This document shows, piece after piece, positions 25,409 through 35,011 of a DNA stretch of 35,198 nucleotides. Under the pieces are notes generated by a model, which did not search any database, had not been told where the DNA came from, and was given only the letters and a program-made list of their open reading frames with translations. Source of the DNA: an uncultured Synechococcus sp. (GTDB lineage: Bacteria; Cyanobacteriota; Cyanobacteriia; PCC-6307; Cyanobiaceae); the NCBI GenBank assembly GCA_913049535.1, contig CAJWYF010000016.1, positions 1 through 35,198 on the forward strand, read 5' to 3'. A program made the position numbers and the translations under genes. Numbering within the stretch: the stretch's first letter is position 1; each line of letters starts with the position of its first letter.

Positions 25409-26440
25409 TTAAGCGCCCCCTGGTAGGCCCAGCACCCCCTGCCCGCTGATCACCTCACCGCAAACCCAGCAGGGCAAGTCACAGGCGGCAGCCACGGCGC
25501 TGGCGGCCTGCACCTGCTCGGCAGGCAGCACCAGCACCAGGCCGATGCCGAGATTGAAGGTGTGCCACAGGTCGCGTTCCGGCACCTCCCCCAGCTGCTG
25601 CAACCACTGGAACAGGGCCGGTCGCTCCCAGCTGCTGGCATCCACCTGTGCCCCTAAGCCCTGCGGCAGGCAGCGGGGCAGGTTCTCCGGCAGTCCCCCG
25701 CCAGTGATGTGGGCCATGCCATGCAGCTCCACTTGCGCCTGCTGCAGGGCCTTGACCAGGGGGGCATAGAGGTGGGTCGGGCGCAGCAGCGCCTCGGCGG
25801 CACTGGCGCCATTGAGATCGTCCTGTGGGGCGTGAAGCTCGACGGCGCGGGCCTCCAGGATGCGGCGCACCAGGCTGAAGCCATTGCTGTGCACGCCGCT
25901 GCTGGCCACGGCCAGCAGCTGATCACCGGTGCGGATGCGGCTGCCATCGATCAACGCATCGCGCTCGATCACGGCGACGCAGAAGCCGGCGAGGTCATAG
26001 CGGCCTGCGGGGTAGAAGCCCGGCATCTCAGCGGTCTCGCCACCCAGCAGGGCGCAACCACTGGTGCGGCAGCCGCTGGCAATGCCCTCGACCACCTCGG
26101 CCATGGCTGTGGGGCTGAGTTTGCCGGTGGCGATGTAATCGAGGAAGAACAGCGGTTCAGCGCCGCAGGTGATGACGTCGTTGGCACACATCGCCACCAG
26201 ATCGATGCCGACGTTGTGGTGACGCCCGCAGTCCTGCGCCAATTCCAGTTTGGTGCCCACCCCATCGGTGCCGGCCACCAGCAGGGGATCGCGCAGACCG
26301 CTGGGCAGGCGGCAGAGCCCGCCAAACCCGCCGAGCCCGCCAATCACCTCAGGCCGTCTCGTTGATTCCACGCTGTCGCGGATGCGATCGACAAAGGCCC
26401 TGCCGGCCTCCACGTCCACGCCTGCGCTCTTGTAGTCCAT
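25409..26440 (-). CDS. purM: phosphoribosylformylglycinamidine cyclo-ligase
   Basis: A 343-residue AIR synthase that closes the imidazole ring in purine synthesis using ATP. It starts [14 protein letters not shown] at the ATG at 26440, the standard family start. It shows [48 protein letters not shown] and [13 protein letters not shown]. The longer frame to 26482 adds non-conserved residues. It diverges from rlpA across a 334-base gap. Confidence 0.96.
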   Translation of the reverse strand: MDYKSAGVDVEAGRAFVDRIRDSVESTRRPEVIGGLGGFGGLCRLPSGLRDPLLVAGTDGVGTKLELAQDCGRHHNVGIDLVAMCANDVITCGAEPLFFLDYIATGKLSPTAMAEVVEGIASGCRTSGCALLGGETAEMPGFYPAGRYDLAGFCVAVIERDALIDGSRIRTGDQLLAVASSGVHSNGFSLVRRILEARAVELHAPQDDLNGASAAEALLRPTHLYAPLVKALQQAQVELHGMAHITGGGLPENLPRCLPQGLGAQVDASSWERPALFQWLQQLGEVPERDLWHTFNLGIGLVLVLPAEQVQAASAVAAACDLPCWVCGEVISGQGVLGLPGGA

Positions 26441-26774
26441 TGCCGAGCTGAGCCTGCTGCCATGGTGCCCCAGCCTGCGCAAGCCCTTTTTTGATCAGTG
26501 CGGCTTATCTGGGTGATCGGATCTGCTGATTACTGCTGGAGGCTCCTGCGGCCTGGATCCATTGGGCGGCAGGGTGTTTGAGGTTTGATTGTATTTTCTG
26601 ATCAACGACTGAACAGCTTGGTTGCATGCAGCGTTGCACGGAGCGGTATTAGCGTGCGACCGTTCAATTGTTGATATCAAAGGCAGCTATTTCTCCTTGC
26701 TGCCATTGCCGTCCTTATTCAATCCTCCAGTGGAAATTGCTTTGCTGGCGCGATTGCGGCCTGTCCCGCTCACC
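26441..26774. promoter_or_regulatory. divergent intergenic region purM/rlpA
   Basis: A 334-base gap without a credible gene. It is less GC-rich than its surroundings. It holds a T6 run near 26489, a CAATTG next to the perfect palindrome TTGATATCAA (26671-26680), and a Pro/Leu-rich translation in front of rlpA that does not look like protein. It should contain the promoters of both flanking genes; no confident -35/-10 pair was found. A short minus-strand frame (26495-26680) has no coding features. Confidence 0.5.
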
Positions 26775-27239
26775 ATGACGCTCCATCCCCTGCGCCATCT
26801 CCTCGCTGTTGCGGCCCTGGTGGCCCTGCCTGTACAAGGTGCTGGCCTGGCCCAGGAGCTCACCGGCCCCCTGCTGAAGCTCTCGAATCGCTCGAGCGCA
26901 GCGACCCAGCTCCGCACGGCTGCTGAGGCCGCCAGGCCAGCGGTGGTGTCCACCACAGAAGGGGAGGCCTCCTGGTATGGACCGGGCTTCTTTGGCAACC
27001 TCACCGCCAATGGGGAGACCTACCGCCCCGGCACGATGACGGCGGCCCACCGCACCCTTCCTTTTGGCACGCGGGTGCGCGTCACCAACCTCTGGAATGG
27101 GCGTAGCGCTGTGGTGCGCATCAACGACCGCGGCCCTTACGTCGGTGCCCGTGTGATCGATCTGGGCCATGGAGCGGCCCAGCGTCTGGGCCTGATGGCC
27201 AGTGGCATTGCCCAGGTCAAGCTTGAGGTGCTGCAGTAA
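26775..27239 (+). CDS. rlpA: RlpA-like septal ring / lytic transglycosylase protein
   Basis: A 154-residue exported protein. The signal peptide is [19 protein letters not shown], with no lipobox Cys, so it is not a lipoprotein despite the family name (rare lipoprotein A). The double-psi beta-barrel domain from ~63 has [36 protein letters not shown] and [10 protein letters not shown], ending [14 protein letters not shown]. The family cleaves denuded peptidoglycan glycan strands in some bacteria; there is no SPOR domain here. The ATG at 26775 is chosen because it opens the signal peptide. It lies 23 bases before panC-cmk on the same strand. Confidence 0.92.
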   Translation: MTLHPLRHLLAVAALVALPVQGAGLAQELTGPLLKLSNRSSAATQLRTAAEAARPAVVSTTEGEASWYGPGFFGNLTANGETYRPGTMTAAHRTLPFGTRVRVTNLWNGRSAVVRINDRGPYVGARVIDLGHGAAQRLGLMASGIAQVKLEVLQ

Positions 27240-27262
27240 TCAGGCCTGAACGGCTGAATTCC

Positions 27263-28819
27263 GTGCCCCTGCTGCTGCGCTCCCCGGCTGAACTTTCAGC
27301 CTGGCGCTCTAGTTGCGATGCCCCAGAGCTGCATCTGGTGCCGACCATGGGCGGGCTTCATCACGGCCACGGGGCCATGATCGCTGCGGCGGCTGAGCTC
27401 GCCAGGCCTGCCAAGTCTCCCGTTTTGGTGAGCGTCTTCGTCAATCCGCTGCAGTTCGGACCAGCGGAGGATTACGGCCGTTACCCCCGTCAGCTTGATC
27501 AAGATGCCGCACTGGCTCAGGCCGCCGGAGCCACGGCGCTGTGGGCCCCTTCCGTGGATCAGATCTATCCCCATGGCCTGGAGGGCTCGACCCGGCTATC
27601 CCCCCCAGCAGCGCTGGTCAGCCAGCTCTGCGGCCCCTCACGCCCGGGCCACTTCGACGGCGTCTGCACCGTGGTGGCCCGCCTGCTGGCCTTGAGTCAG
27701 CCCTCCCACCTGCACTTGGGCGAGAAGGATTGGCAGCAGCTCCAGGTGCTGCGGCGCTTGGTTGACGATTTGCAGTGGCCGCTCCAGGTGGTGCCGTTCC
27801 CGACCCAGCGGGAACCTGATGGCCTGCCCTGCAGTTCCCGCAACACCTACCTCAGCCCGGCTCAGCGTCAGCAGGTGTCGGCTCTGCCGGCGACCCTGCA
27901 GCAGGCGCAACAGCTGGTGGCGTCAGGGCAGACCCTTTGGGCTGGGTTGCAGCCCCAGCTGCTGGCCTTGTTGCAGGATCATCATCTGGAGGTCGAGTAT
28001 TTGCAGCTGGTGGACCCTCACCGGTTGCAGCCCCTGGACTCTGTGCCGGGGCTTGCCCTGGTGGCGGCCTCCGTCCGCTGCGGCCATGCCCGCTTGATCG
28101 ATCACCGCCTGCTGATGACCCGACTGCCGATTCTTGCCATCGATGGACCTGCCGGTGCGGGCAAGAGCACCGTCACCCGTCAGGTGGCGGCTGCCCTGGG
28201 CCTCACCTTCTTGGATACCGGCGCCATGTATCGCGCGGTCACATGGTTGTTGCAGCAGCGCCAGCTGCCACCCACCAGCGGTGAAGCCCTCGACCAGCTG
28301 CTCGCTGATCTGGATCTGCGCTTTGTCCCGGCCGCTCAGGGGGAGCAACGGGTGCTTGTCAATGGAGAGGATGTGACCAGAGCGATCCGTACAGCGGAGG
28401 TGACCGCTGGAGTTTCGGCGGTCGCGGCCCTGCCCGCGGTCCGGCTTGCGCTGACGGGGCAGCAGCAGCTCCTCGGCAAGCGCGGTGGGCTGGTGGCCGA
28501 GGGCCGTGACATCGGTACAGCCGTTTTCCCTGATGCCGAGCTCAAAATTTTCCTGACGGCCACCGTGGCGGAGCGGGCCCGGCGCCGGGCCGCTGACCTG
28601 GAGCAGCGGGGCTTGCCTGTGCCCGCACTGGCCCAGCTGGAGCAGGAGATCGCTGAGCGGGACCACAAGGATTCCACACGCGCAGTCGCACCGCTGCAAC
28701 AGGCCGAGGATGCCGTTGAGCTGCTCAGCGATGGGCTCAGCATCGATGAGGTGGTGCAGCGGATTCTCACCCTGTTCCGCGAGCGTGTGCCGGTGGAGGC
28801 CCTCAGCGCAAACGCTTGA
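27263..28819 (+). CDS. panC/cmk: bifunctional pantoate-beta-alanine ligase / cytidylate kinase
   Basis: A 518-residue fusion. Residues ~1-283 are PanC (VPTMGGLHHGHGAMI, VFVNPLQFGP, LGEKDWQQL, SSRNTYLSP), which makes pantothenate. Residues ~287-515 are CMP kinase, with the P-loop DGPAGAGKST, LDTGAMYRAVTW and AEGRDIGTAVFP. The fusion is known in cyanobacteria. The start is a GTG at 27263 following an rlpA stop. Its last 17 bases overlap the end of the convergent phosphatase gene. Confidence 0.96.
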   Translation: MPLLLRSPAELSAWRSSCDAPELHLVPTMGGLHHGHGAMIAAAAELARPAKSPVLVSVFVNPLQFGPAEDYGRYPRQLDQDAALAQAAGATALWAPSVDQIYPHGLEGSTRLSPPAALVSQLCGPSRPGHFDGVCTVVARLLALSQPSHLHLGEKDWQQLQVLRRLVDDLQWPLQVVPFPTQREPDGLPCSSRNTYLSPAQRQQVSALPATLQQAQQLVASGQTLWAGLQPQLLALLQDHHLEVEYLQLVDPHRLQPLDSVPGLALVAASVRCGHARLIDHRLLMTRLPILAIDGPAGAGKSTVTRQVAAALGLTFLDTGAMYRAVTWLLQQRQLPPTSGEALDQLLADLDLRFVPAAQGEQRVLVNGEDVTRAIRTAEVTAGVSAVAALPAVRLALTGQQQLLGKRGGLVAEGRDIGTAVFPDAELKIFLTATVAERARRRAADLEQRGLPVPALAQLEQEIAERDHKDSTRAVAPLQQAEDAVELLSDGLSIDEVVQRILTLFRERVPVEALSANA

Positions 28820-29276
28820 GCAGGCCGCTGCAGGCATCCTCGAGCAGGTCGAGCACATGCTCAAAGCCCTGCTCGCCGCCGTAATAGGGGTCGGGCACCT
28901 CCGCGTCGCTGTGTTGGCTGCAGTGGCTGGTCATGCTGACGATGCGGTCGTAGCTGCTGCCACTGGGATCGAGGGCCCGCACGTTGGCCAGATTGCTGTC
29001 ATCCATGGTGATGATCCAGTCGAAGTATCTGAGGTCTTCGGGCTCAATTTGACGGGCGCGGCTGGGCAGGTCGATGCCGCGACGCTCGGCCGCAGCGCGC
29101 ATGCGCGCGTCGGCGCGCTTGCCCACATGCCAATGGCCGGTGCCGGCGGAATCCACCTCAAAGGCATCACTGAGGTTTTCACGCTCCAGCAAATCGAGAA
29201 ACACCCCCTCAGCGGCCGGCGAGCGGCAGATGTTGCCGAGGCAAACGAAGAGAACGCGGGTGGGTCGTGAGCTCAT
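28803..29276 (-). CDS. low-molecular-weight protein tyrosine phosphatase
   Basis: A 157-residue LMW-PTP (Wzb/ArsC-like fold). The P-loop VCLGNICRSP gives Cys12 as nucleophile and Arg18 (CX5R), and VPDPYYGG provides the general-acid Asp. It removes phosphate from tyrosine residues in cytoplasmic proteins. The ATG at 29276 overlaps the cpcF stop as ATGA (29273-29276), so it is translationally coupled to the phycocyanin lyase genes. That suggests, but does not prove, a role in phycobilisome control. A longer frame to 29444 lies inside cpcF and is not used. Confidence 0.95.
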   Translation of the reverse strand: MSSRPTRVLFVCLGNICRSPAAEGVFLDLLERENLSDAFEVDSAGTGHWHVGKRADARMRAAAERRGIDLPSRARQIEPEDLRYFDWIITMDDSNLANVRALDPSGSSYDRIVSMTSHCSQHSDAEVPDPYYGGEQGFEHVLDLLEDACSGLLKRLR

Positions 29277-29932
29277 AGCGGCTGCTGCTCCAGGGCCTGA
29301 AGCGCGCGCAAACGGACGACGAGGGTATCGTCCGCGTCCCGGTGCCGCTCCAGGAGCGTTGCGACGCGCCGCCTCAATGGAGGCTCCAAGCCGGCTTTCA
29401 TCAGGGTCTGCAAGGCCACCACCGAGGCGTAGCGAACAGCCCATTCCTCATCCTTGAGACCTGTCTCCAAACTTTCCAGGCACGCCAGCTGGCCCTCAGA
29501 GCGCTCCTCGGCGCTGAAGGTCAATCGCCCGAGGCCGTGGGCCGCCGCCTGCCGCACGCTGGGGCCGATGTCCTGAGCCACGGCCCGGCGCAGGACGGCA
29601 AGCCCACGCTGGTCCCCCAAGGCGGCGAGGGCACGCACGGCCCAGGCACGGGCGCCGTAATCCCGCTCGTCAATGCTGTTCAGCAGTGGTTCGACAGCCA
29701 CAGCACCACAGTCCACCAGACCCTTGACGGCCAGCAGTGCGGCTCCGGGGTTGTTGCTGCGCAGCAGCTCCAGGCAGCAAGCGATGGCCCGCTGCTGCGA
29801 CGGCGGGTCATCGGCCAGTGCCGGCATGGCCTGCGTTAGCGCCCGGGTGCAGCGCACCAGCTCGTCGCGGCTGGCAGCCCCATCGATGGCCCGCAGCAAT
29901 GGCTCGAGGGTGTCAATGGCCCTGGAACTCAC
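29273..29932 (-). CDS. cpcF: phycocyanin alpha phycocyanobilin lyase subunit CpcF
   Basis: A 219-residue HEAT-like repeat protein, the smaller partner of CpcE. Together they attach phycocyanobilin to Cys84 of phycocyanin alpha. Repeats are visible in segments such as ALLAVKGLVDCG, ARAWAVRALAALGD, VRQAAAHGLGRLTF and VRYASVVALQTLMKAG. The start is a GTG at 29932 overlapping the cpcE stop (GTGA). The CpcF identity over other E/F-type lyases (PecF, RpcF) rests on the pairing with CpcE and proximity to cpcBA. Confidence 0.9.
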   Translation of the reverse strand: MSSRAIDTLEPLLRAIDGAASRDELVRCTRALTQAMPALADDPPSQQRAIACCLELLRSNNPGAALLAVKGLVDCGAVAVEPLLNSIDERDYGARAWAVRALAALGDQRGLAVLRRAVAQDIGPSVRQAAAHGLGRLTFSAEERSEGQLACLESLETGLKDEEWAVRYASVVALQTLMKAGLEPPLRRRVATLLERHRDADDTLVVRLRALQALEQQPL

Positions 29933-30753
29933 AGCACCCCATCCATCAACTGCAGCAGCTCCTGCTCGCCAGGCCCCACGGTTGTCGGGGCTGGGCTGCC
30001 GAGGGGATGTTCCAGCAGCTGCCGCAGGGCCAGCAGCTTCAAGCTGTTCTCAACACGGCAAGCCACGATCGCCCCTGCGGCAGGACGCCATCCGGTGGCC
30101 CCCAGATCCAGCAGAGCCCCCCGCCGCACCAGCGGTTCAGGGTCCTGCAGCAGCTCCAGGATCGTTTTGCCCCAGCGCGTTTCGCCGCTGATCTGCAGCA
30201 AGGCCCTGCAGGCAGCACTGCGGATCTGCGGCCGCCCATGTTGGCTCCAAGGCAGCAGGGCAGCGCAGAGATCTTGATCAGGCCGCCCGCGAGCCAGGGT
30301 GCCGATGGCTTCGAGCAGGGCCTCACAGGGTTCTTGCAGTCGGGCACCGTGCTGCTGCGCTGCACAGCCGGCCCCAGGACGTTCAAGTCGCTGCCTCAAG
30401 GCGCCAAGGGCCTGGGTCGCTCCGGTTTCACCAAGGGAGCGGGAGCAGGCCTCACGCAGGTCATGGTCATGGTGGTCAAGCCCCTGGAGCAGGGTGCTGA
30501 CGGCCTCAGCGGCCTTCAGTTTCCCGAGCGCCCGCGCGGCATTGCGGGCGACGTACAGCGCCTCCGGATCGCTTGGTGTGTCAATCGTCTCTTGAAGCGC
30601 AGCGATCAGCAGCGGCACAGCCTGCGGATGGACGCTGCGGGTGCGCCCCAGCCACCAGGCGGCGTAGTAGCGCAGGCTTGGATCCAGCCGTTGCTGCAGG
30701 CGCTGCAGGGCTTCGGCTTCGCTGATCGGCTCGCCGATTGGCATGGAATCCAT
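29929..30753 (-). CDS. cpcE: phycocyanin alpha phycocyanobilin lyase subunit CpcE
   Basis: A 274-residue HEAT-repeat protein, the partner of CpcF in bilin attachment to phycocyanin alpha. Typical features are SLRYYAAWWLGRTRS near the N-terminus, ARNAARALGKL, LREACSRSLGETGA, RSAACRALLQISG and RRGALLDLGATGWR. The start is 30753 or the in-frame ATG at 30744. It is the first gene of cpcE-cpcF-phosphatase and is divergent from a 73-residue unknown gene across a 56-base spacer. Confidence 0.9.
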   Translation of the reverse strand: MDSMPIGEPISEAEALQRLQQRLDPSLRYYAAWWLGRTRSVHPQAVPLLIAALQETIDTPSDPEALYVARNAARALGKLKAAEAVSTLLQGLDHHDHDLREACSRSLGETGATQALGALRQRLERPGAGCAAQQHGARLQEPCEALLEAIGTLARGRPDQDLCAALLPWSQHGRPQIRSAACRALLQISGETRWGKTILELLQDPEPLVRRGALLDLGATGWRPAAGAIVACRVENSLKLLALRQLLEHPLGSPAPTTVGPGEQELLQLMDGVL

Positions 30754-30809
30754 GGGGTGGCGCTCAGGCTAAGAAGTGCTTAACGTTGGGGTAACGAACG
30801 GTAGTACTT

Positions 30810-31031
30810 ATGGCTCGCAAGTCCCTGGGGCTTGATCGGGACCAGCGTTTATGTCTGGCCTTCCACCTCAGCATGGATGACATGCAAGCTCGTCTGGCTG
30901 TGCTGGCCAGGGCGGGTCGGGCTGATGACTGTGTCGCCCTCATGCAGGAATTAGGCGATTGGATGGCTGCAGGTCGCGGTGAAGTGTCCCCGCTGATGTA
31001 CGCCACGTTTGATCAAGGTTCTGGGGACTGA
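30810..31031 (+). CDS. 73-residue hypothetical protein between cpcE and cpcA
   Basis: A small soluble protein, mostly helical, that I do not recognise: RKSLGLDRDQRLCLAFHL, then ARLAVLARAGRADDCVALMQELGDWMAAG. It has two Cys and a mixed-charge character. It is the only plus-strand gene inside the phycobilisome cluster, divergent from cpcE and convergent with cpcA (terminator in between). The position suggests a phycobilisome-linked role, but the sequence gives no function. Confidence 0.7.
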   Translation: MARKSLGLDRDQRLCLAFHLSMDDMQARLAVLARAGRADDCVALMQELGDWMAAGRGEVSPLMYATFDQGSGD

Positions 31032-31081
31032 ACCCTGCGTGGTGCCGGCAACAGACCGCCGCGCTGACTTGATTGGCCAAT

Positions 31082-31107
31082 AAAAAAGCCCCCTCGGTGA
31101 GGGGGCT
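31082..31107 (-). terminator. terminator of cpcBA
   Basis: AGCCCCCTC (31087-31095) pairs with GAGGGGGCT (31099-31107) across a 3-base loop. On the minus strand it is followed by a T6 tract (from the A run at 31082-31087). It lies ~30 bases beyond the cpcA stop, and is also downstream of the convergent 73-residue gene. Confidence 0.9.
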
Positions 31108-31138
31108 GTTGCTTGAAAGTGGCACTGAAGCAATGGCT

Positions 31139-31627
31139 TCAGACCAGGGCGTTGATGGCGTAGTCGATGTAGCTGTTGGCTTCGGTAGCAGCGTCACCGC
31201 TGAGGCCATGGTTGCTCTTGATGTGGTTGAGAGCTTCGACGTACCAGGAGGGGGACAGCTCGAAGGTGCGGTTGATCTCATCGAGGCCGGCGATCAGGTA
31301 GTCATCCATGGGGCCGGTGCCGCCTGCCACGAGGCAGTAAGTGATCATGCGGAGGTAGTAGCCGATGTCACGGGAGCACTTGGCCTTGCCCTCGGGGGTG
31401 GAGGAGTAGTTCGAACCCTGCATCTGGGTGGTGTAGGGGAACTTGGTGTACACGGCCTGTGCAGCACCGTTGACCAGGGCGTCAGCTTTCGTGGTCAGGG
31501 CTTTGGCGGCTTCCAGGCTGGCCTTGGCCCGGTTGAAGCGGCCGGAGGCGCCCTGGATCTCGGTGTTGCTCAGAAAGCGACCCTGGGAGTCAGCAGCTGA
31601 GACGGCTTCGGTAAGGGGGGTTTTCAT
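31139..31627 (-). CDS. cpcA: phycocyanin alpha subunit
   Basis: A 162-residue phycobiliprotein of the phycobilisome rod. The bilin-binding Cys84 is in [14 protein letters not shown]. It starts [23 protein letters not shown] and ends [13 protein letters not shown], typical of CpcA. It is the second gene of cpcBA, 79 bases after cpcB. No clear Shine-Dalgarno sits before its ATG. Which bilin is attached (phycocyanobilin or another) cannot be told from this sequence. Confidence 0.97.
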   Translation of the reverse strand: MKTPLTEAVSAADSQGRFLSNTEIQGASGRFNRAKASLEAAKALTTKADALVNGAAQAVYTKFPYTTQMQGSNYSSTPEGKAKCSRDIGYYLRMITYCLVAGGTGPMDDYLIAGLDEINRTFELSPSWYVEALNHIKSNHGLSGDAATEANSYIDYAINALV

Positions 31628-31706
31628 GGTGAAAGACGGTGGAGTTGAGGGGCTGAATGAATCAGGGGTCTCGACGTTCTGGCGTTGAGGGAGACGAACT
31701 CAGGCC

Positions 31707-32225
31707 TCAAGCAACGGCAGCAGCGGCACGGTCGAAGTAAGTGCCGATTTCGCTGGCCAGGGCGGTGCAGTCGCCTTGGGAGATGCCGTTGCGGTCATTC
31801 ACCAAGTTGATGGCTGTTTCTTTCATCAGGTTCACGCTGGCGGCCACGGAGGCGCCGGGGGTTCCCAGGGCGAGGTAAGTCTCACGCAGACCATTCAGGC
31901 AGCGATCCTCGAGCACGGAAGCGTCGCCGGCGAAGATGGCATAGGTGACGTAGCGGAGGATGATCTCCATGTCGCGCAGGCAGGCGGCCATGCGGCGGCT
32001 GTTGTAGGCATTGCCACCTGGAGCAATCAGGGAAGGCTGCTGAGCAAACAAATCGCGGGCAGCGCTGGCCACGATGGAGGAGGCGTTGCTGCTGATGCGG
32101 TTCACAGCATCCAGACGCTTGTTGCTGTCAGCAACCATGGCGGTCAGGGCATCGATTTCGCCGGTGCCGATGAATTGGCCCCGGGCGTCTGCCTGGGCAA
32201 CGACCTTGGTGAAGGCGTCGAACAT
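31707..32225 (-). CDS. cpcB: phycocyanin beta subunit
   Basis: A 172-residue phycobiliprotein that pairs with CpcA. The methylated Asn72 is present (GGNAYNSRR), with bilin sites Cys82 (AACLRDME) and Cys153 (GDCTALA). The start [18 protein letters not shown] is canonical, with a good AAGGAG upstream (minus strand, 9 bases from the ATG). It is first in cpcBA and follows a ~200-base promoter/leader region. Confidence 0.97.
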   Translation of the reverse strand: MFDAFTKVVAQADARGQFIGTGEIDALTAMVADSNKRLDAVNRISSNASSIVASAARDLFAQQPSLIAPGGNAYNSRRMAACLRDMEIILRYVTYAIFAGDASVLEDRCLNGLRETYLALGTPGASVAASVNLMKETAINLVNDRNGISQGDCTALASEIGTYFDRAAAAVA

Positions 32226-32423
32226 GTGGTGAAACTCCTTGGGGCTACTTCGGGAGAAGGAAGTCTTAGCGACTTATGGGTGGGGGCGGCCGGGGGGCGT
32301 ACCCATCCCGTCACAGCGGAGATTCTGACCAATGACTCCACTCAACTTTGATCCCTGTTCACAATGTTTAATTGACTCGAGGGCCCCACTTCGCAGTTGG
32401 GGCCTCGCATCTGACTGGGGTCA
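32226..32423 (-). promoter_or_regulatory. cpcBA promoter/leader region
   Basis: A 198-base gap upstream of cpcB, which must hold the cpcBA promoter, since a hairpin lies between it and pebB. Visible features are the AAGGAG before cpcB and a G-rich block on the plus strand (near 32278-32298). The block is flanked by the inverted pair ATGGGT (32276-32281) and ACCCAT (32301-32306). There is also a GC hairpin near 32378-32407. No confident -35/-10 pair was seen. Confidence 0.6.
32378..32407 (-). terminator. possible pebB terminator hairpin
   Basis: CGAGG-GCCCCA (from 32378) and TGGGGCCTCG (32398-32407) pair over about ten positions with a bulged base, around a ~9-base loop. It lies 16 bases after the pebB stop. 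No T tract follows on the minus strand, so it may be a weak or factor-dependent terminator, or an RNA stability element. Confidence 0.4.
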
Positions 32424-33196
32424 CTAGAGATCGAAAAGGACATCATGGATGTACGCCTCAGTCCATGCGCTGCCGTGGAAGCGGGTGAGCATTCCGCGCG
32501 CGGGATCTTTTTCGGCTCTATAGGCTGTGTATCCCTTCTGTCCTTCCAGCAGCTGTTGGCTGCGGGCCCTCGAGACCGGAAGAGCGTCTCTCACAAGGTC
32601 AACGTAAAGCCTGAGGTACTCGTTGAAAGCGGCTGTCACGACCTCGTCGATCAGAGAGTCGCCCTCCTCACCCAATGGCAAACGCGTCCAGAGAAAGCCT
32701 GGTGAAAAGTAGGGCTTGGCTTCCTCTGGGATGGGCCCCCCATTGGGGAGTCGCTTCTGCCATCGCTCAAATATTGGAATCAGACGATTCCAGACGGAGT
32801 CGGTATGGGCAGCATCGGTTTTCAGTGCAGGTTGAAGGTCAAGGGCCAACAGGTGCCCTGCTGGGAGTGTGACCAGATCAGCTCCAAAAAACGGCAGATC
32901 GAAGTCGGTGCTGGGGTTGATCACAAAATTCAAGACGGATGCAGCTGAACCTGCTTCGACACATGCAGCTCGCACCTGACGCAGCTTGGAAGTTCTGCAG
33001 GCCCAGGTGGCTGTGGTGACCTCCACTGGCTTGCTCTTTGAGCCTGTTGTGCTGCGCTGCAGCAAAAACTGTTCCGCAATGGGATAAGGCTCAGGGGAAA
33101 ATTCCTGCAAGGCCTGATAGGCATGGTTCAAGAAGGGTTGCCATCGCCAGTTATCAATGGTGAGCGGCTCGAGGCTGTTTTGACGATGTACGGTCA

Positions 33197-33197
<1 letters not shown>
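32424..33197 (-). CDS. pebB: phycoerythrobilin:ferredoxin oxidoreductase
   Basis: A 257-residue ferredoxin-dependent bilin reductase (HY2 family) that reduces 15,16-dihydrobiliverdin to phycoerythrobilin. Family segments are [35 protein letters not shown] and [17 protein letters not shown]. PebB rather than PcyA is assigned by its position after pebA, its length and the [12 protein letters not shown] form. The ATG overlaps the pebA stop (TGATG), consistent with metabolite transfer between the two enzymes. Base composition is noticeably less GC-rich than the neighbouring cpc genes. Confidence 0.92.
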
Positions 33198-34515
<1,318 letters not shown>

Positions 34516-34574
34516 GTCGTTGCAGTGTTAGGAATGGGGCGAACATGAATTCTTGATTTGCAAAAGAAAAAAAC

Positions 34575-34802
34575 TTAAGCAGATGTCGCCTCCTTCTGCT
34601 GAATCAGCTGGGCCAAAATCTCATCAATCCTCTGAAGCTCAGGGTGCTCAGAGATAGTTGCATCGATCTTTTTTTGGGAGAGTCTGAGTTTTTGCCCGAG
34701 CCCTACAACGTCTTGATATAAGCGGCTTCTATAAGCAGAAAGCTCATCAATTGACTCTTGAAGTTCTTCTGCTGTGGGTTGGTGTGACGCCTCGTTTGAC
34801 AT
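34575..34802 (-). CDS. 75-residue coiled-coil protein, unknown, leading the cpeS-peb unit
   Basis: A small, highly charged helical protein (TAEELQESIDELSAYRSRLYQD, KIDATISEHPELQRIDEILAQL) with a heptad-like pattern and no Cys. I do not recognise a family. It begins the minus-strand series 75-residue gene-cpeS-pebA-pebB, 59 bases before cpeS. Its position opposite cpeB suggests a role in phycoerythrin assembly or regulation, which is inference. Base composition is low in GC. Confidence 0.75.
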   Translation of the reverse strand: MSNEASHQPTAEELQESIDELSAYRSRLYQDVVGLGQKLRLSQKKIDATISEHPELQRIDEILAQLIQQKEATSA

Positions 34803-34925
34803 CCGCTGAAATTCATTTATCTGAGCTTAGACCTCCCTCTCCCCTATTTGAGCGGCACTTTTGCTGCTGTGAAGGGCTCGCAAGGGGGTTCCTGTTCCTG
34901 CAATCTAAAGGATCCAGCTGAACAA

Positions 34926-35011
34926 CGTTCTCTGGTGGTGACAGGCTTTTCGGCAGTCAATGCCTGAATAGAACGACCCCCCCAAGGGGGCTCGGCGTTC
35001 TCTTGGTGACA
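34926..35011 (+). repeat. imperfect direct repeat upstream of cpeB
   Basis: Two copies of CGTTCTCT(GG)TGGTGACA lie at 34926-34943 and 34996-35011, identical except for a two-base insertion in the first. Start-to-start spacing is 70 bases. No third copy was noticed in the window. They may be operators, or RNA elements. Confidence 0.75.
34970..35001 (+). other. GC-core hairpin upstream of cpeB
   Basis: AGAACG (34970-34975) pairs with CGTTCT (34996-35001), enclosing a C-run (34977-34983) opposite GGGGG (34986-34990). The same AGAACG could pair instead with CGTTCT at 34926-34931, giving two mutually exclusive structures if the region is transcribed toward cpeB. Confidence 0.6.

Noticed and set aside
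26495-26680. Minus-strand 61-residue frame in the purM/rlpA gap
   Set aside because: Polar, with no start signal or recognisable pattern, in the middle of a promoter region.
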